Shown one piece after another: positions 16,154 to 25,251 of a stretch of 64,000 bases of DNA. Numbering within the stretch: position 1 is the stretch's first letter; the number at the start of each line of letters is the position of its first letter. The stretch comes from Parasporobacterium sp. (GTDB lineage: Bacteria; Bacillota; Clostridia; Lachnospirales; Lachnospiraceae), in the NCBI GenBank assembly GCA_017459985.1, contig JAFUBX010000006.1, positions 87,678-151,677 on the forward strand, in the 5' to 3' direction. Below the pieces are notes generated by a model. That model had not been told where the DNA came from, searched no databases, and was given only the letters and a program-made list of their open reading frames with translations. The translations under genes and the position numbers were made by a program.

Positions 16154-17785
16154 TCAGTCCTCGTCAGAAACAGAAACTGTATAAACAGAACGCTTTCTGG
16201 CGGAAATATCGGATGCCAGATATTCATCGTAGGTGGTGATCTTGTCGATCAGTTTGCCGTCCACGATCTCCATGATGCGGTTGGCAGTTGTCTGCACAAA
16301 CTGATGATCCCTGCAGGCGAACAGCTCCACACCGGGGAATTTTATCAAACCGTTGTTGAGGGCTGTGATGGATTCCATATCCAGATGGTTGGTGGGCTCG
16401 TCGAAGATCAGAACATTCGCGCCGGAGATCATCATCTTGGACAGAAGGCACCGTACCTTCTCGCCTCCGGAAAGGACCCGGAGCTTCTTGACGCCGTCAT
16501 CGCCGGCAAACAGCATCCGGCCCAGGAATCCGCGGACATAGGTGGCGTCCTTGATCTGGGAATATCCGGTCAGCCAGTCGGCGATCGTCAGGTCAGAGTC
16601 AAACTCCTGGGAATAATCCCTGGGGAAATACGCCCGGGACGTGGTGACGCCCCATTTGAAGGTGCCGGAGTCCGGCTTCATCTCATCCATCAGGATCTGG
16701 AATAATGTGGTCTTGGCCAGTTCGTTGGAACCGACAAAGGCAACCTTGTCGTCATGTCCCAGAGTAAAGGTGATGTTGTCCAGAACCTTGACCCCGTCGA
16801 TGGTCTTGGATAGGCCCTCCACCTGCAGGACCTCATTGCCGATGGTGCGATCCGGGCGGAAATCGATGAAGGGGTATTTGCGGCTGGAAGGACGGATCTC
16901 ATCCAGCTCGATCTTCTCCAGGGCACGCTTCCTTGAAGTGGCCTGCTTGGCCTTGGATGCATTGGCGGAGAACTTCTGGATGAATTCCTGCAGTTCTTTG
17001 ATCTTTTCTTCTTTCTTCTTGTTGGCCTCCTTCATCTGTTTGATGATCAGGGCAGAGGACTCCACCCAGAAATCATAGTTTCCGGCATAAAGCTGGATCT
17101 TGGCGTAGTCGATATCCGCGATCTGGGTGCAGACCTTATTGAGAAAATAACGGTCGTGGGAAACCACGATCACCGTATTGTCGAAATTAATGAGGAATTC
17201 CTCCAGCCAGGCGATGGCATCCATGTCCAGGTGGTTGGTGGGCTCATCCAGAAGCAGAATATCCGGATTGCCGAACAGAGCTCTGGCAAGCAGTACCTTG
17301 ACCTTCAGCGGACCGGGAAGGTCCTTCATCAGAACCTCATGATTCTCCGTTTCCACGCCCAAGCCGTTCAGTAATGTGGCGGCGCTGCTTTCCGCCTCCC
17401 AGCCGTCCATCTCGGCAAATTCCGTTTCCAGTTCACTGGCCCGGATGCCGTCTTCCTCGGTGAAATCCTCCTTGGAATAGATGGCGTCCTTTTCCTTCAT
17501 GATCTCGTACAGACGGGCGTTGCCCTGAATGACGGTCTCCATGGCGGTGAGGTCGTCGTATTTGAAATGATCCTGCTCCAGGAAGGACAGACGCTGCCCT
17601 TTAGTAATGGTCACATCGCCCTTGGAGGGCTCGATCTGGCCGGTGAGGATCTTCAGAAATGTGGATTTGCCGGCGCCGTTGGCTCCGATGAGGCCATAGC
17701 ATTCGCCTTCCACAAACTTGATATTAACATCTTCGAATAAGGCTTTTTTACCAAACCGAAGGGTGACATTATTTACACTGATCAT
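16154..17785 (-). CDS. ABC-F family ATPase (YbiT-like), one degenerate ATP site
   Basis: A 543-residue soluble protein with two ABC ATPase domains and no membrane segments, expected to act on the ribosome. Domain 1 has intact Walker A (GANGAGKS, 34-41), DEPTNHLD and VSHD, but its signature is LPGPL (156-160) instead of LSGGQ. Domain 2 has an intact signature LSGGE (438-442), but a Walker A reading GSNELAKT (352-359) and CRD where the H-loop SHD should be (Arg492). All deviations fall in the same composite ATP site. A charged linker (about 245-295) separates the domains. Its 85-base leader contains the perfect palindrome CCCGGGGATCCCCGGG (17841-17856). Confidence 0.85.
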   Translation of the reverse strand: MISVNNVTLRFGKKALFEDVNIKFVEGECYGLIGANGAGKSTFLKILTGQIEPSKGDVTITKGQRLSFLEQDHFKYDDLTAMETVIQGNARLYEIMKEKDAIYSKEDFTEEDGIRASELETEFAEMDGWEAESSAATLLNGLGVETENHEVLMKDLPGPLKVKVLLARALFGNPDILLLDEPTNHLDMDAIAWLEEFLINFDNTVIVVSHDRYFLNKVCTQIADIDYAKIQLYAGNYDFWVESSALIIKQMKEANKKKEEKIKELQEFIQKFSANASKAKQATSRKRALEKIELDEIRPSSRKYPFIDFRPDRTIGNEVLQVEGLSKTIDGVKVLDNITFTLGHDDKVAFVGSNELAKTTLFQILMDEMKPDSGTFKWGVTTSRAYFPRDYSQEFDSDLTIADWLTGYSQIKDATYVRGFLGRMLFAGDDGVKKLRVLSGGEKVRCLLSKMMISGANVLIFDEPTNHLDMESITALNNGLIKFPGVELFACRDHQFVQTTANRIMEIVDGKLIDKITTYDEYLASDISARKRSVYTVSVSDED

Positions 17786-17877
17786 ATAATTCTCCTGATA
17801 TGGGGGAGGGCCTTAAAAGCAGGCCTCCGGATGCATTGATCCCGGGGATCCCCGGGTGCGTTCAAAACAGCGAATTA

Positions 17878-17906
17878 ATACTATCATTTTAAGTGTAGAT
17901 AGTCAA
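17878..17906 (-). promoter_or_regulatory. Promoter of the ABC-F/PHP gene pair
   Basis: Read on the minus strand: TTGACT (17906-17901), a 17-base spacer and TAGTAT (17883-17878). The leader to the ATG is about 85 bases. Confidence 0.65.
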
Positions 17907-17951
17907 AAAATAATTTGTAAAAAAGACTGTTAAATATTCTACAAAAAGCAT

Positions 17952-17979
17952 TTGACTTGATCAGTGAAAGAATTATAAT
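17952..17979 (+). promoter_or_regulatory. rex promoter, placed for leaderless transcription
   Basis: TTGACT (17952-17957), a 16-base spacer and TATAAT (17974-17979). Only six bases separate the -10 box from the rex ATG at 17986, so the expected transcription start is at or next to the A of the ATG. Confidence 0.75.
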
Positions 17980-17985
17980 AGCAGT

Positions 17986-18612
17986 ATGAAAAATCAAATT
18001 TCCAAAGCAGTTATATCCAGATTGCCAAGATATTACAGATATCTGCGGGAATTAATCGACCAGGGAGTGGAAAGGATCTCCTCTGAAGAACTTAGCCGGC
18101 TTATGAAGGCTACTGCATCACAGATCAGGCAGGACCTGAATCATTTTGGCGGATTTGGACAGCAGGGCTATGGCTACAACGTCAAAAGCCTCTATAAGGA
18201 GATCGGCAACATCCTGGGGGTCGAGCAGGCCCACAACATCATCGTTCTGGGCGCCGGCAACCTGGGGAGAGCGCTTGTGAAGTACAATGGGTTCTCCCAG
18301 CACGGATTCAATTTCTGCAGTCTGTTCGACGTGGATGAGGCACTGTGCGGAAAGAGTGTGAACGGCATCGGGATCCGGCCGATCAATGAGGTGGATGATT
18401 ACGTGCGCAGCCATGAGATCGACATTGCCGCGCTGACGATCCCCATGGACAAGGCCAGAGAGATGTCGACTCTCCTGTATGATGCAGGGATCCGGTATTT
18501 CTGGAATTTTACCAACATCGATCTGCAGCTGCCGGATGATGCCATCGTAAAGGACGTGCATCTTTTGGACTCCCTTTTGGAGCTGTCCTACAGAATATGC
18601 AATGCAAAGTAA
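17986..18612 (+). CDS. rex: Redox-sensing transcriptional repressor Rex
   Basis: A 208-residue Rex protein. The N-terminal winged helix (about 1-80) binds DNA and the Rossmann domain senses the NADH/NAD+ ratio through VLGAGNLGRALV (GAGNLG at 89-94). In Clostridia it represses fermentation and reductive metabolism genes when NADH is low. The N-terminal NQISKAVISRLPRYYRYL is typical and fixes the start at ATG 17986. There is no Shine-Dalgarno sequence, and a consensus promoter ends six bases upstream. It is followed by alr with an overlap or a gap of only a few bases. Confidence 0.95.
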   Translation: MKNQISKAVISRLPRYYRYLRELIDQGVERISSEELSRLMKATASQIRQDLNHFGGFGQQGYGYNVKSLYKEIGNILGVEQAHNIIVLGAGNLGRALVKYNGFSQHGFNFCSLFDVDEALCGKSVNGIGIRPINEVDDYVRSHEIDIAALTIPMDKAREMSTLLYDAGIRYFWNFTNIDLQLPDDAIVKDVHLLDSLLELSYRICNAK

Positions 18613-18619
18613 GAACAAA

Positions 18620-19762
18620 ATGACCGATAACAGATATTACAGATTATGGGCGGATGTGGATCTTGGAGCCATCCGCTCTAATATTATCAAAATACAGAAC
18701 AATCTCCCGGACCAGGTCATGACCTGCGCCGTGATCAAGGCGGACGGTTACGGCCACGGCGCCGCGCCTGTCGCCAGGGCAGTGGAGGACCTGGTGAATT
18801 ATTATGCGGTGGCCACCATTGACGAAGGGCTGGATCTCAGGGCACATGAGGTGATCAAGCCGGTGCTGGTCCTGGGATATGTGCATCCCTCCATGACAGC
18901 CCAGGCTATTCAGAACGGTATCCGCATGACCGTGTATGATCCGGAGACCGCACAGCAGATCTCCCGGGAAGCCCTGAAGGCGGGGCAGGGGCAGAAAGCC
19001 CCGGTTCATATCAAGGTGGATACCGGAATGAGCCGGATCGGATTCTTTGTTAATGAAGAAGCCGCCGATACCGTGAAGAAGATCGCGGATCTTCCCGGTA
19101 TTGAGATCGAAGGGATCTTCACGCATTTTGCCAATGCGGATGACGAGACCCCGGACAATGCCCTTGGCCAGCTGGAGCTTTTTCAGCAGTTTTTGTCCAT
19201 GCTGAAGGAACGGGGAATCGAGATTCCCGTGCAGCACTGCGCCAACAGCGCGGCGGCCACACAGATCCCGGCAGCAGCCCTGAACATGGTGCGGTTGGGG
19301 ATTTCCATGTACGGCCTGTATCCCTCCCGGTTTGTCCATCAGATCCCGCTGGATCCGGCCCTGTCCCTGAAAAGTCATGTCATCATGGTCAAGAAGATCC
19401 CGGAGGGAACCCCGGTGGGATACGGAAGCACCTGGCACGCGCCGGGAGAGAGGATCCTTGCCACCATCCCCGCGGGTTATGCGGACGGATACAGCCGGAG
19501 CCTTTCAAACAAAGGATATGTGCTGATCGGCGGAAGCTGCTACCCGGTGGTGGGGCGGATCTGTATGGACCAGCTGATGGTGGATGTGACGGAGCCCTCC
19601 GAAGGACCCGGCAGCCCGGTGCGTCAGGGCGATGAGGTCGTTCTGGTGGGGCGTCAGGGAGACCTTGAGATCACCGCGGAGGAGATCTCGGAGCTTTCCG
19701 GTTCCTTCAACTATGAATTTGTCTGCGGCATCTCCAAACGGGTCCCGAGGATCTATCACTGA
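18620..19762 (+). CDS. alr: Alanine racemase
   Basis: A 380-residue PLP-dependent alanine racemase that makes D-alanine for peptidoglycan. The PLP lysine is Lys40 in AVIKADGYGHGA and the opposite catalytic tyrosine is Tyr268 in VGYGSTWHA. I chose ATG 18620 because the protein then begins MTDNRYYRLWADVDLGAI as usual; an in-frame ATG at 18602 overlaps the end of rex. It is probably translated together with rex. It is distinct from the Asp/Glu-type racemase in the dlt-like operon, so the cell already has a D-alanine source. Confidence 0.93.
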   Translation: MTDNRYYRLWADVDLGAIRSNIIKIQNNLPDQVMTCAVIKADGYGHGAAPVARAVEDLVNYYAVATIDEGLDLRAHEVIKPVLVLGYVHPSMTAQAIQNGIRMTVYDPETAQQISREALKAGQGQKAPVHIKVDTGMSRIGFFVNEEAADTVKKIADLPGIEIEGIFTHFANADDETPDNALGQLELFQQFLSMLKERGIEIPVQHCANSAAATQIPAAALNMVRLGISMYGLYPSRFVHQIPLDPALSLKSHVIMVKKIPEGTPVGYGSTWHAPGERILATIPAGYADGYSRSLSNKGYVLIGGSCYPVVGRICMDQLMVDVTEPSEGPGSPVRQGDEVVLVGRQGDLEITAEEISELSGSFNYEFVCGISKRVPRIYH

Positions 19763-19770
19763 TCTTTTCG

Positions 19771-19799
19771 TTGCGAAATACCCCGGAGTCTGATATGAT
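19771..19799 (+). promoter_or_regulatory. Promoter of the CorC-like gene
   Basis: TTGCGA (19771-19776), a 17-base spacer and TATGAT (19794-19799) preceded by the extended TG at 19791-19792. Confidence 0.6.
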
Positions 19800-19806
19800 A
19801 CAAAGG

Positions 19807-19825
19807 GTCTGCATATCATGCAGAC
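19807..19825 (+). promoter_or_regulatory. Perfect 8-bp dyad at the predicted transcription start
   Basis: GTCTGCAT and ATGCAGAC flank ATC. The dyad lies just after the -10 box at the likely start of the CorC-like transcript, so it could be an operator or a 5' stabilising hairpin. Confidence 0.45.
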
Positions 19826-19858
19826 TACTAATGCTGAAAAAGGAGAAAATTTTTTCAT

Positions 19859-20713
19859 ATGGAAGATGGCAGTCGAGCGGGATTTTTTTCGAGACTGTTT
19901 AAGTCAAAGAAGGGCACCCAGGTAGAGGAAGAAATTGTATCCATGCTGGAAGAAAGCCAGGATCAGGGCCTGATCAAGGAAAGTGAAGCGGAGATGATCA
20001 GCAACATCTTTGATCTGGATGAGACCTCCGCATCGGAGATCATGACCCACAGAAAGAATATCCGGGCGGTGGAAAGCACCTGGACATTGCAGGAAGCCAT
20101 GGATTTCATTACCAGGGAGCAGTACTCGAGATTCCCGGTATGTCATGAAAACATTGATAATATCACAGGTATTCTGCATATCAAGGACGCGATCGTATAT
20201 TACATGGATCCGTCGAACCGGGACAGACAGATCAAGGATATCGAAGGGCTTATGCAGAAGGCCCACTTCATCCCGGAGACCTCCAAGATCGATACCGTAT
20301 TCAGGAACATGCAGTCCAGCAAGACCCATATGGAGATCGTGGTGGATGAATACGGACAGACCTCCGGCCTGATCGCCATGGAGGATATCCTGGAGGAGAT
20401 CGTCGGCAATATCTTTGATGAGCATGATGAAGTAGAGTACAACATTACAAAGATCTCGGATCAGGTCTATCAGGTGCGGGGCCTGACTCCGCTTTCGGAG
20501 ATTGAGGAAGAACTGGGAATTTCCTATGAGGATGAGGAAAATGACACCCTGAACGGATTTCTGGTCTCCCGGCTGGACCGGATCCCGGAGAATGATGAAG
20601 GGACCGAAGTGGTCAGCGGCAATATCAGATACAAGATCCTTTCTGTCAAAGACAAGACCATCGATCTGGTCAGGATCGAGATCCCGGAGCAGAAGGAAAA
20701 TAATAATGAGTGA
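19859..20713 (+). CDS. CorC/HlyC-like CBS-domain protein
   Basis: A 284-residue soluble protein with a short N-terminal linker, a CBS pair (about 60-190; phrases [15 protein letters not shown] and [22 protein letters not shown]) and a C-terminal CorC/HlyC transporter-associated domain (about 200-280). It lacks the DUF21/CNNM membrane domain found in the larger family members, as does CorC of enterobacteria. It may influence divalent cation export. AAAGGAG lies 13 bases before ATG 19859, a longer gap than usual. The yebC start follows 11 bases after its stop. Confidence 0.85.
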   Translation: MEDGSRAGFFSRLFKSKKGTQVEEEIVSMLEESQDQGLIKESEAEMISNIFDLDETSASEIMTHRKNIRAVESTWTLQEAMDFITREQYSRFPVCHENIDNITGILHIKDAIVYYMDPSNRDRQIKDIEGLMQKAHFIPETSKIDTVFRNMQSSKTHMEIVVDEYGQTSGLIAMEDILEEIVGNIFDEHDEVEYNITKISDQVYQVRGLTPLSEIEEELGISYEDEENDTLNGFLVSRLDRIPENDEGTEVVSGNIRYKILSVKDKTIDLVRIEIPEQKENNNE

Positions 20714-20724
20714 AAGAGGTAACT

Positions 20725-21453
20725 ATGTCAGGACATTCTAAATTCGCCAACATTAAACACAAAAAAGAGAAAAATGATGCGGCAAAGGGCAAGATGTTTA
20801 CCATCATCGGCAAGGAGATCGCCATTGCTGTCAAGGAGGGGGGACCGGATCCGTCCAACAACTCCAAGCTTCGGGATGTGATCGCCAAGGCCAAGGCCAA
20901 CAATATGCCGAATGACACCATTGAGCGGGGCATCAAGAAGGCGGCCGGAGCGGAAGGCGCGGTCAATTACGAGCAGATCACCTACGAAGGATACGGCCCC
21001 AGCGGCATCGCGATCATCGTGGAGACACTGACGGATAACAAGAACCGTACTGCAGCCAATGTCAAGCATGCATTCTCCAAGGGCGGCGGCAATGTCGGAA
21101 CCCCCGGCTGTGTGTCCTATATGTTTGATAAGAAGGGCGAGATCGTCATCGACAAGGAAGAGACGGAGATCGATCCGGATGAGCTGATGATGATGGCTCT
21201 GGATGCGGGAGCGGAAGACTTCGAGGACGAAGAGGATGCCTATACCGTCTATACGGCGCCGGATGATTTCAGTACCGTCCGGGAAGCCCTGGAACAGGCC
21301 GGGATCCCGATGGCATCCGCGAATGTTTCCATGATTCCGCAGAATTACATTGCTCTGACTGATGAGGATGCGGTCAAGGATCTGAACCGGATCCTGGATA
21401 TGCTGGACGACGATGATGACGTGCAGGAAGTGTATCACAACTGGGACGAGTAA
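20725..21453 (+). CDS. yebC: YebC/PmpR family protein (TACO1-like)
   Basis: A 242-residue YebC-family protein, in bacteria annotated as a DNA-binding regulator and in several lineages shown to help ribosomes through proline stretches. The N-terminus [19 protein letters not shown] and the internal [20 protein letters not shown] are diagnostic. The start at ATG 20725 follows GAAAGAGGT; an upstream GTG at 20710 would add five atypical residues. The C-terminal part is strongly acidic, as usual. Confidence 0.93.
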   Translation: MSGHSKFANIKHKKEKNDAAKGKMFTIIGKEIAIAVKEGGPDPSNNSKLRDVIAKAKANNMPNDTIERGIKKAAGAEGAVNYEQITYEGYGPSGIAIIVETLTDNKNRTAANVKHAFSKGGGNVGTPGCVSYMFDKKGEIVIDKEETEIDPDELMMMALDAGAEDFEDEEDAYTVYTAPDDFSTVREALEQAGIPMASANVSMIPQNYIALTDEDAVKDLNRILDMLDDDDDVQEVYHNWDE

Positions 21454-21549
21454 AAAAGAGACGGAATGAGTGCAGCGGGTTCGGTGTCTGTGGATATCGG
21501 ACCCGTGTGTTGTCCATAGAAGATTTCACGCAGTTTTGAAAGAGAGTTC

Positions 21550-23022
21550 ATGCAGGTCATCACGAAGATCCTTGCGGATTCTATCGCAGAAGAACTGAAT
21601 ATCGAGCCGGGATCAAAGCTTCTCCGGGTCAACGGGGAGGAGATCGGGGACATCTTTGATTATGAATTCCTGATCGCCGACGACTATGTGGAACTGGAGA
21701 TCGAGCGGCCGGACGGCGAGGTGGATCTGTATCCCATCGAGAAGGATGAGGATGAGGAGATGGGGCTGGTCTTCGAAAACAGCCTGATGGACCAGTACCG
21801 CAGATGTTCCAACAACTGCATTTTCTGCTTTATCGACCAGATGCCGCCGGGGATGCGGGAAACGCTGTATTTCAAGGATGATGATTCCCGGCTGTCCTTC
21901 CTGCAGGGTAATTACATCACCCTGACCAATATGAAGGACCGGGACATCGACCGGATCATCCGGTATCATATGTCGCCGATCAATATTTCCGTCCATACCA
22001 CCAATCCGGAGCTGAGACAGCGGATGCTGCACAATCGGTTTGCCGGCGAGGTGCTGAAGTATCTGGACCGTCTGTATGAAGCGGAGATCCGGATGAACGG
22101 CCAGATCGTCCTTTGCAAAGGGGTCAATGACGGGGAGGAACTGGAAAGGACCATCAGGGATCTGGGACGGTACGCCCCGGTGATGGAGAGCGTATCCATC
22201 GTTCCGGTGGGACTTACCAGGTACCGGGAGGGACTGTATCCCCTGGAACCGCTGGAGCGGGAGGACGCGGTCCGGGTCATTGATCTGGTGGAGCGGTTTC
22301 AGAAGGAATTCTACGGAACCTGCGGGCTTCATGTGATCCATGCCAGTGATGAGCTGTATCTGCTGGCCGGAAGAGAACTTCCGGAGGCGGAACGCTATGA
22401 CGGATACCTGCAGCTGGAGAACGGGGTTGGCATGCTGCGGCTCCTCCGGGAGGAGTTCCGGGAGGCTCTGGCGGCCAGGACCTTTGGCGGGGCCGGGGCA
22501 GGGCAGGAACTGCGGACGGATCCGCGGAGGAAGTCTCATACGGACCGGACTGCGGATTCACAGCCGGCCGGAAAGGATAACGCTCGCAGGCTGAGCATCG
22601 CAACGGGGATGCTGGCCCATGAGACGATCCGGGATCTTCTGCTTCAGGGACAGACATCCTTCCGCGCAGCGGGCAGGGAACATGAGTGGCCCGGGGTACA
22701 GATTTTCCCGATCCGCAATGATTTTTTCGGGGAGCGGATCACCGTCTCCGGACTGATCTGCGGGTGCGATCTGATCCGGCAGCTGAAGGGCAAGGATCTG
22801 GGAGAGGAGCTTTTGCTCCCCATTAACATGATGCGGGCGGGAGAGCAGTATTTCCTGGATGATATCACCGTGTCCATGCTGGAGCAGGAGCTTCAGATCA
22901 AAGTAACCATCGTTCCTTCCGACGGGGAGTCGCTGCTGAGGGCGATCCTGGGGGAGAAACTGATCACAGGAGGAAGACAAATCTATGAGCAAGCCGATCG
23001 TGGCCATCGTGGGAAGGCCTAA
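21550..23022 (+). CDS. DUF512 radical-SAM protein
   Basis: A 490-residue protein with an N-terminal PDZ-like segment (about 1-65), then a radical-SAM domain whose cluster cysteines are Cys86, Cys90 and Cys93 (CSNNCIFC), then the DUF512 region. The reaction is unknown. Between about 315 and 350 there is an atypical Gly/Arg/Asp-rich insertion. Start ATG 21550 follows AAAGAGAG. Its last 38 bases overlap der in another frame, a tight coupling that is common for this pair in Clostridia. Confidence 0.85.
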   Translation: MQVITKILADSIAEELNIEPGSKLLRVNGEEIGDIFDYEFLIADDYVELEIERPDGEVDLYPIEKDEDEEMGLVFENSLMDQYRRCSNNCIFCFIDQMPPGMRETLYFKDDDSRLSFLQGNYITLTNMKDRDIDRIIRYHMSPINISVHTTNPELRQRMLHNRFAGEVLKYLDRLYEAEIRMNGQIVLCKGVNDGEELERTIRDLGRYAPVMESVSIVPVGLTRYREGLYPLEPLEREDAVRVIDLVERFQKEFYGTCGLHVIHASDELYLLAGRELPEAERYDGYLQLENGVGMLRLLREEFREALAARTFGGAGAGQELRTDPRRKSHTDRTADSQPAGKDNARRLSIATGMLAHETIRDLLLQGQTSFRAAGREHEWPGVQIFPIRNDFFGERITVSGLICGCDLIRQLKGKDLGEELLLPINMMRAGEQYFLDDITVSMLEQELQIKVTIVPSDGESLLRAILGEKLITGGRQIYEQADRGHRGKA

Positions 23023-24307
23023 TGTCGGAAAATCCACATTATTCAATACACTGGCGGGAGCCAATATTTCTATCATCAAGGATACCCCCGGAGTGACCCG
23101 GGACCGGATCTATGCCGAGGCAAACTGGCTGGACAAGGAGTTTACCCTGATCGATACCGGCGGCATTGAACCGGATTCTTCGGATGTGATCCTGTCCCAG
23201 ATGCGGGACCAGGCCCAGATCGCCATCGAGACGGCGGACGTGATCATTTTTATGACCGACGTGAGGCAGGGACTTGTGGACGCGGACGATAAGGTGGCGG
23301 ATCTTTTGCGGCGCAGCCACAAGAAGATCGTGCTCTGCGTCAACAAGGTGGACAATTTCCTGAAGCAGCAGGCGGATGTCTACGAATTCTACAGTCTGGG
23401 ACTGGGAGATCCGGTTCCGATCTCCGCCGCCAGCAAACAGGGGCTGGGAGACCTTCTGGATGAGGTGACCGGTCATTTTGAACATTCGGAGGGAGACGAG
23501 GAAGAGGATTTAAGGCCCAAGGTGGCGGTGATCGGCAAGCCCAATGCGGGCAAGTCTTCCATCGTCAACGCTCTGGCCGGAGCACAGAGGGTGATCGTAT
23601 CCGATGTTCCCGGAACGACCCGGGACGCCATCGATACCGTGATCCGTCATGATGAGAAGGAATATATATTTATCGATACAGCGGGACTGCGCCGCAAATC
23701 GAAGATCAAAGAGGAGCTGGAACGCTACAGCATTATCCGGGCCGTTTCGGCGGTGGAACGCTGCGACGTGGTGCTGATGGTAATCGATGCGGTGGAAGGG
23801 GTCACCGAGCAGGACGCCAAGATCGCAGGGATTGCCCATGAGCGGGGAAAGGGCGTGATCATCATCGTCAACAAATGGGATGCCATCCAGAAGGATGACA
23901 AGACCATTTACCGGTATACCGAGAAGGTGCGGCAGATCCTGTCCTTCATGTCCTATGCCCGTCTGCTGTTTGTGTCTGCGAAGACCGGACAGAGGCTGGA
24001 CAAGATCTTTGATCTGATCGATGTGATCGTGGAGAACCAGACCCGCCGGATCCAGACCGGGGTTCTCAATGAGATCATCACCGAAGCGCTGGCCATGACA
24101 CCGCCGCCCTCCGATAAGGGCAAGCGGCTGAAGCTGTTCTACGCGACCCAGGTGGGGGTCCGCCCGCCGGCCTTTGTGTTTTTTGTCAATGATAAGGAAT
24201 TGATGCATTTCTCCTATCTGAGATATCTGGAGAACCGGATCCGGGAGGCCTTCGGATTCGAGGGGACTGCACTCAAGTTTTATGTCAGGGAGCGTGGGGA
24301 AAAATGA
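22985..24307 (+). CDS. der: Ribosome-assembly GTPase Der (EngA)
   Basis: A 440-residue protein with tandem GTPase domains and a C-terminal KH-like domain, needed for large-subunit maturation. First P-loop GRPNVGKST (about 9-17) with DTPG and NKVD; second P-loop GKPNAGKSS with DVPG and NKWD. Start ATG 22985 has ACAGGAGG upstream, although it lies inside the preceding gene. The stop overlaps the plsY start by four bases (ATGA). Confidence 0.96.
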   Translation: MSKPIVAIVGRPNVGKSTLFNTLAGANISIIKDTPGVTRDRIYAEANWLDKEFTLIDTGGIEPDSSDVILSQMRDQAQIAIETADVIIFMTDVRQGLVDADDKVADLLRRSHKKIVLCVNKVDNFLKQQADVYEFYSLGLGDPVPISAASKQGLGDLLDEVTGHFEHSEGDEEEDLRPKVAVIGKPNAGKSSIVNALAGAQRVIVSDVPGTTRDAIDTVIRHDEKEYIFIDTAGLRRKSKIKEELERYSIIRAVSAVERCDVVLMVIDAVEGVTEQDAKIAGIAHERGKGVIIIVNKWDAIQKDDKTIYRYTEKVRQILSFMSYARLLFVSAKTGQRLDKIFDLIDVIVENQTRRIQTGVLNEIITEALAMTPPPSDKGKRLKLFYATQVGVRPPAFVFFVNDKELMHFSYLRYLENRIREAFGFEGTALKFYVRERGEK

Positions 24308-25251
24308 CGGAAAGAATCATTTGTCTTGTTTGCCTGGTAATCGGTTATGGGTTCGGACTGCTGCAGATCGCCCATATTTACTCCAAATCCAAAAATGTCA
24401 ATATCCGGGAGAAGGGCAGCGGCAACGCCGGCACCACCAATATGTTCCGGGTCATGGGAATCAAGGCCGGAATCATTACCCTCCTGGGGGACTGTGCCAA
24501 GCTGGTGGCCGCGGTGCTGGTGACGAAGCTGATTTTTCTGACCTGGCTTCATTATGACATTGATCCGACGGCGCTGGCCCTTTATACGGGGTTCGGCTGT
24601 GTGCTGGGCCATGATTTCCCGTTCTATTTCCATTTTAAGGGCGGAAAGGGCATGGCTACGACGGCGGCGCTTCTGTGCTGTTTCGGAAACTGGCAGATGA
24701 TCGTGGTTGGGGTCGCCATCTTCTTCGGGATCGTGATCGCGACCCAGTATGTGTCACTGGGATCCATGACGACGGTCTGCGCGGAATTTATACTGTTTGT
24801 GATCCTGACCCAGGGCGGATGGTTCCGTCTGAACAGGGCCTGGATGCCGGACAGTTACATTCTGTTCTTCCTGATCGCCGCTCTTTTGGTCTTCCAGCAC
24901 CGGAAGAATATCAAACGGCTGAAGGAACACCGGGAGACGAAGTTCTATTTCCGGACTGCCCAGCAGATCCAGGAAGCGGAAGAGAAGCACCGGGAGACCC
25001 AGGTAACCGCCAAGCTGGAGCATGTGCAGCAGAAAGCGGAGAAGAAGGTGGACCGGCTGCAAAACCGGGCGGAGAAGAAGGTGGCAGCTGCCCAGAGCAA
25101 GGCGGAGCTGGTGCAGAACAAAGCGGATTACAAGAACCGGAAGGTACAGCTCAAAGCAGAGATCAAGCAGGAGAAAAACCGCAACTGGGCCGGCAAGATC
25201 GCCGAACACGCCCCGAAATCACTGAAACAAAATGACAGCGAGAACGAATAA
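24304..25251 (+). CDS. plsY: Acyl-phosphate:glycerol-3-phosphate acyltransferase PlsY with coiled-coil tail
   Basis: PlsY makes lysophosphatidic acid, the first step of phospholipid synthesis in most Gram-positive bacteria. The conserved loops are visible: GSGNAGTTNMFRVMG near residue 38, GHDFPFYFHFKGGKGMATT near 102, and QYVSLGSM near 148. The usual length is about 200 residues; this protein is 315. The extra 100 residues are Lys/Glu/Gln/Ala-rich with repeats of the AEKKVDRLQN type and should form a long cytoplasmic coiled coil. The gene is coupled to der and its end overlaps the MutS-like gene by 20 bases. Confidence 0.88.
   Translation: MTERIICLVCLVIGYGFGLLQIAHIYSKSKNVNIREKGSGNAGTTNMFRVMGIKAGIITLLGDCAKLVAAVLVTKLIFLTWLHYDIDPTALALYTGFGCVLGHDFPFYFHFKGGKGMATTAALLCCFGNWQMIVVGVAIFFGIVIATQYVSLGSMTTVCAEFILFVILTQGGWFRLNRAWMPDSYILFFLIAALLVFQHRKNIKRLKEHRETKFYFRTAQQIQEAEEKHRETQVTAKLEHVQQKAEKKVDRLQNRAEKKVAAAQSKAELVQNKADYKNRKVQLKAEIKQEKNRNWAGKIAEHAPKSLKQNDSENE

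Noticed and set aside
17900-17950. Rex operator upstream of rex
   Set aside because: GTTAAATA and TTGTAAAA words are present, but no TTGTTAA-N4-TTAACAA palindrome can be assembled.
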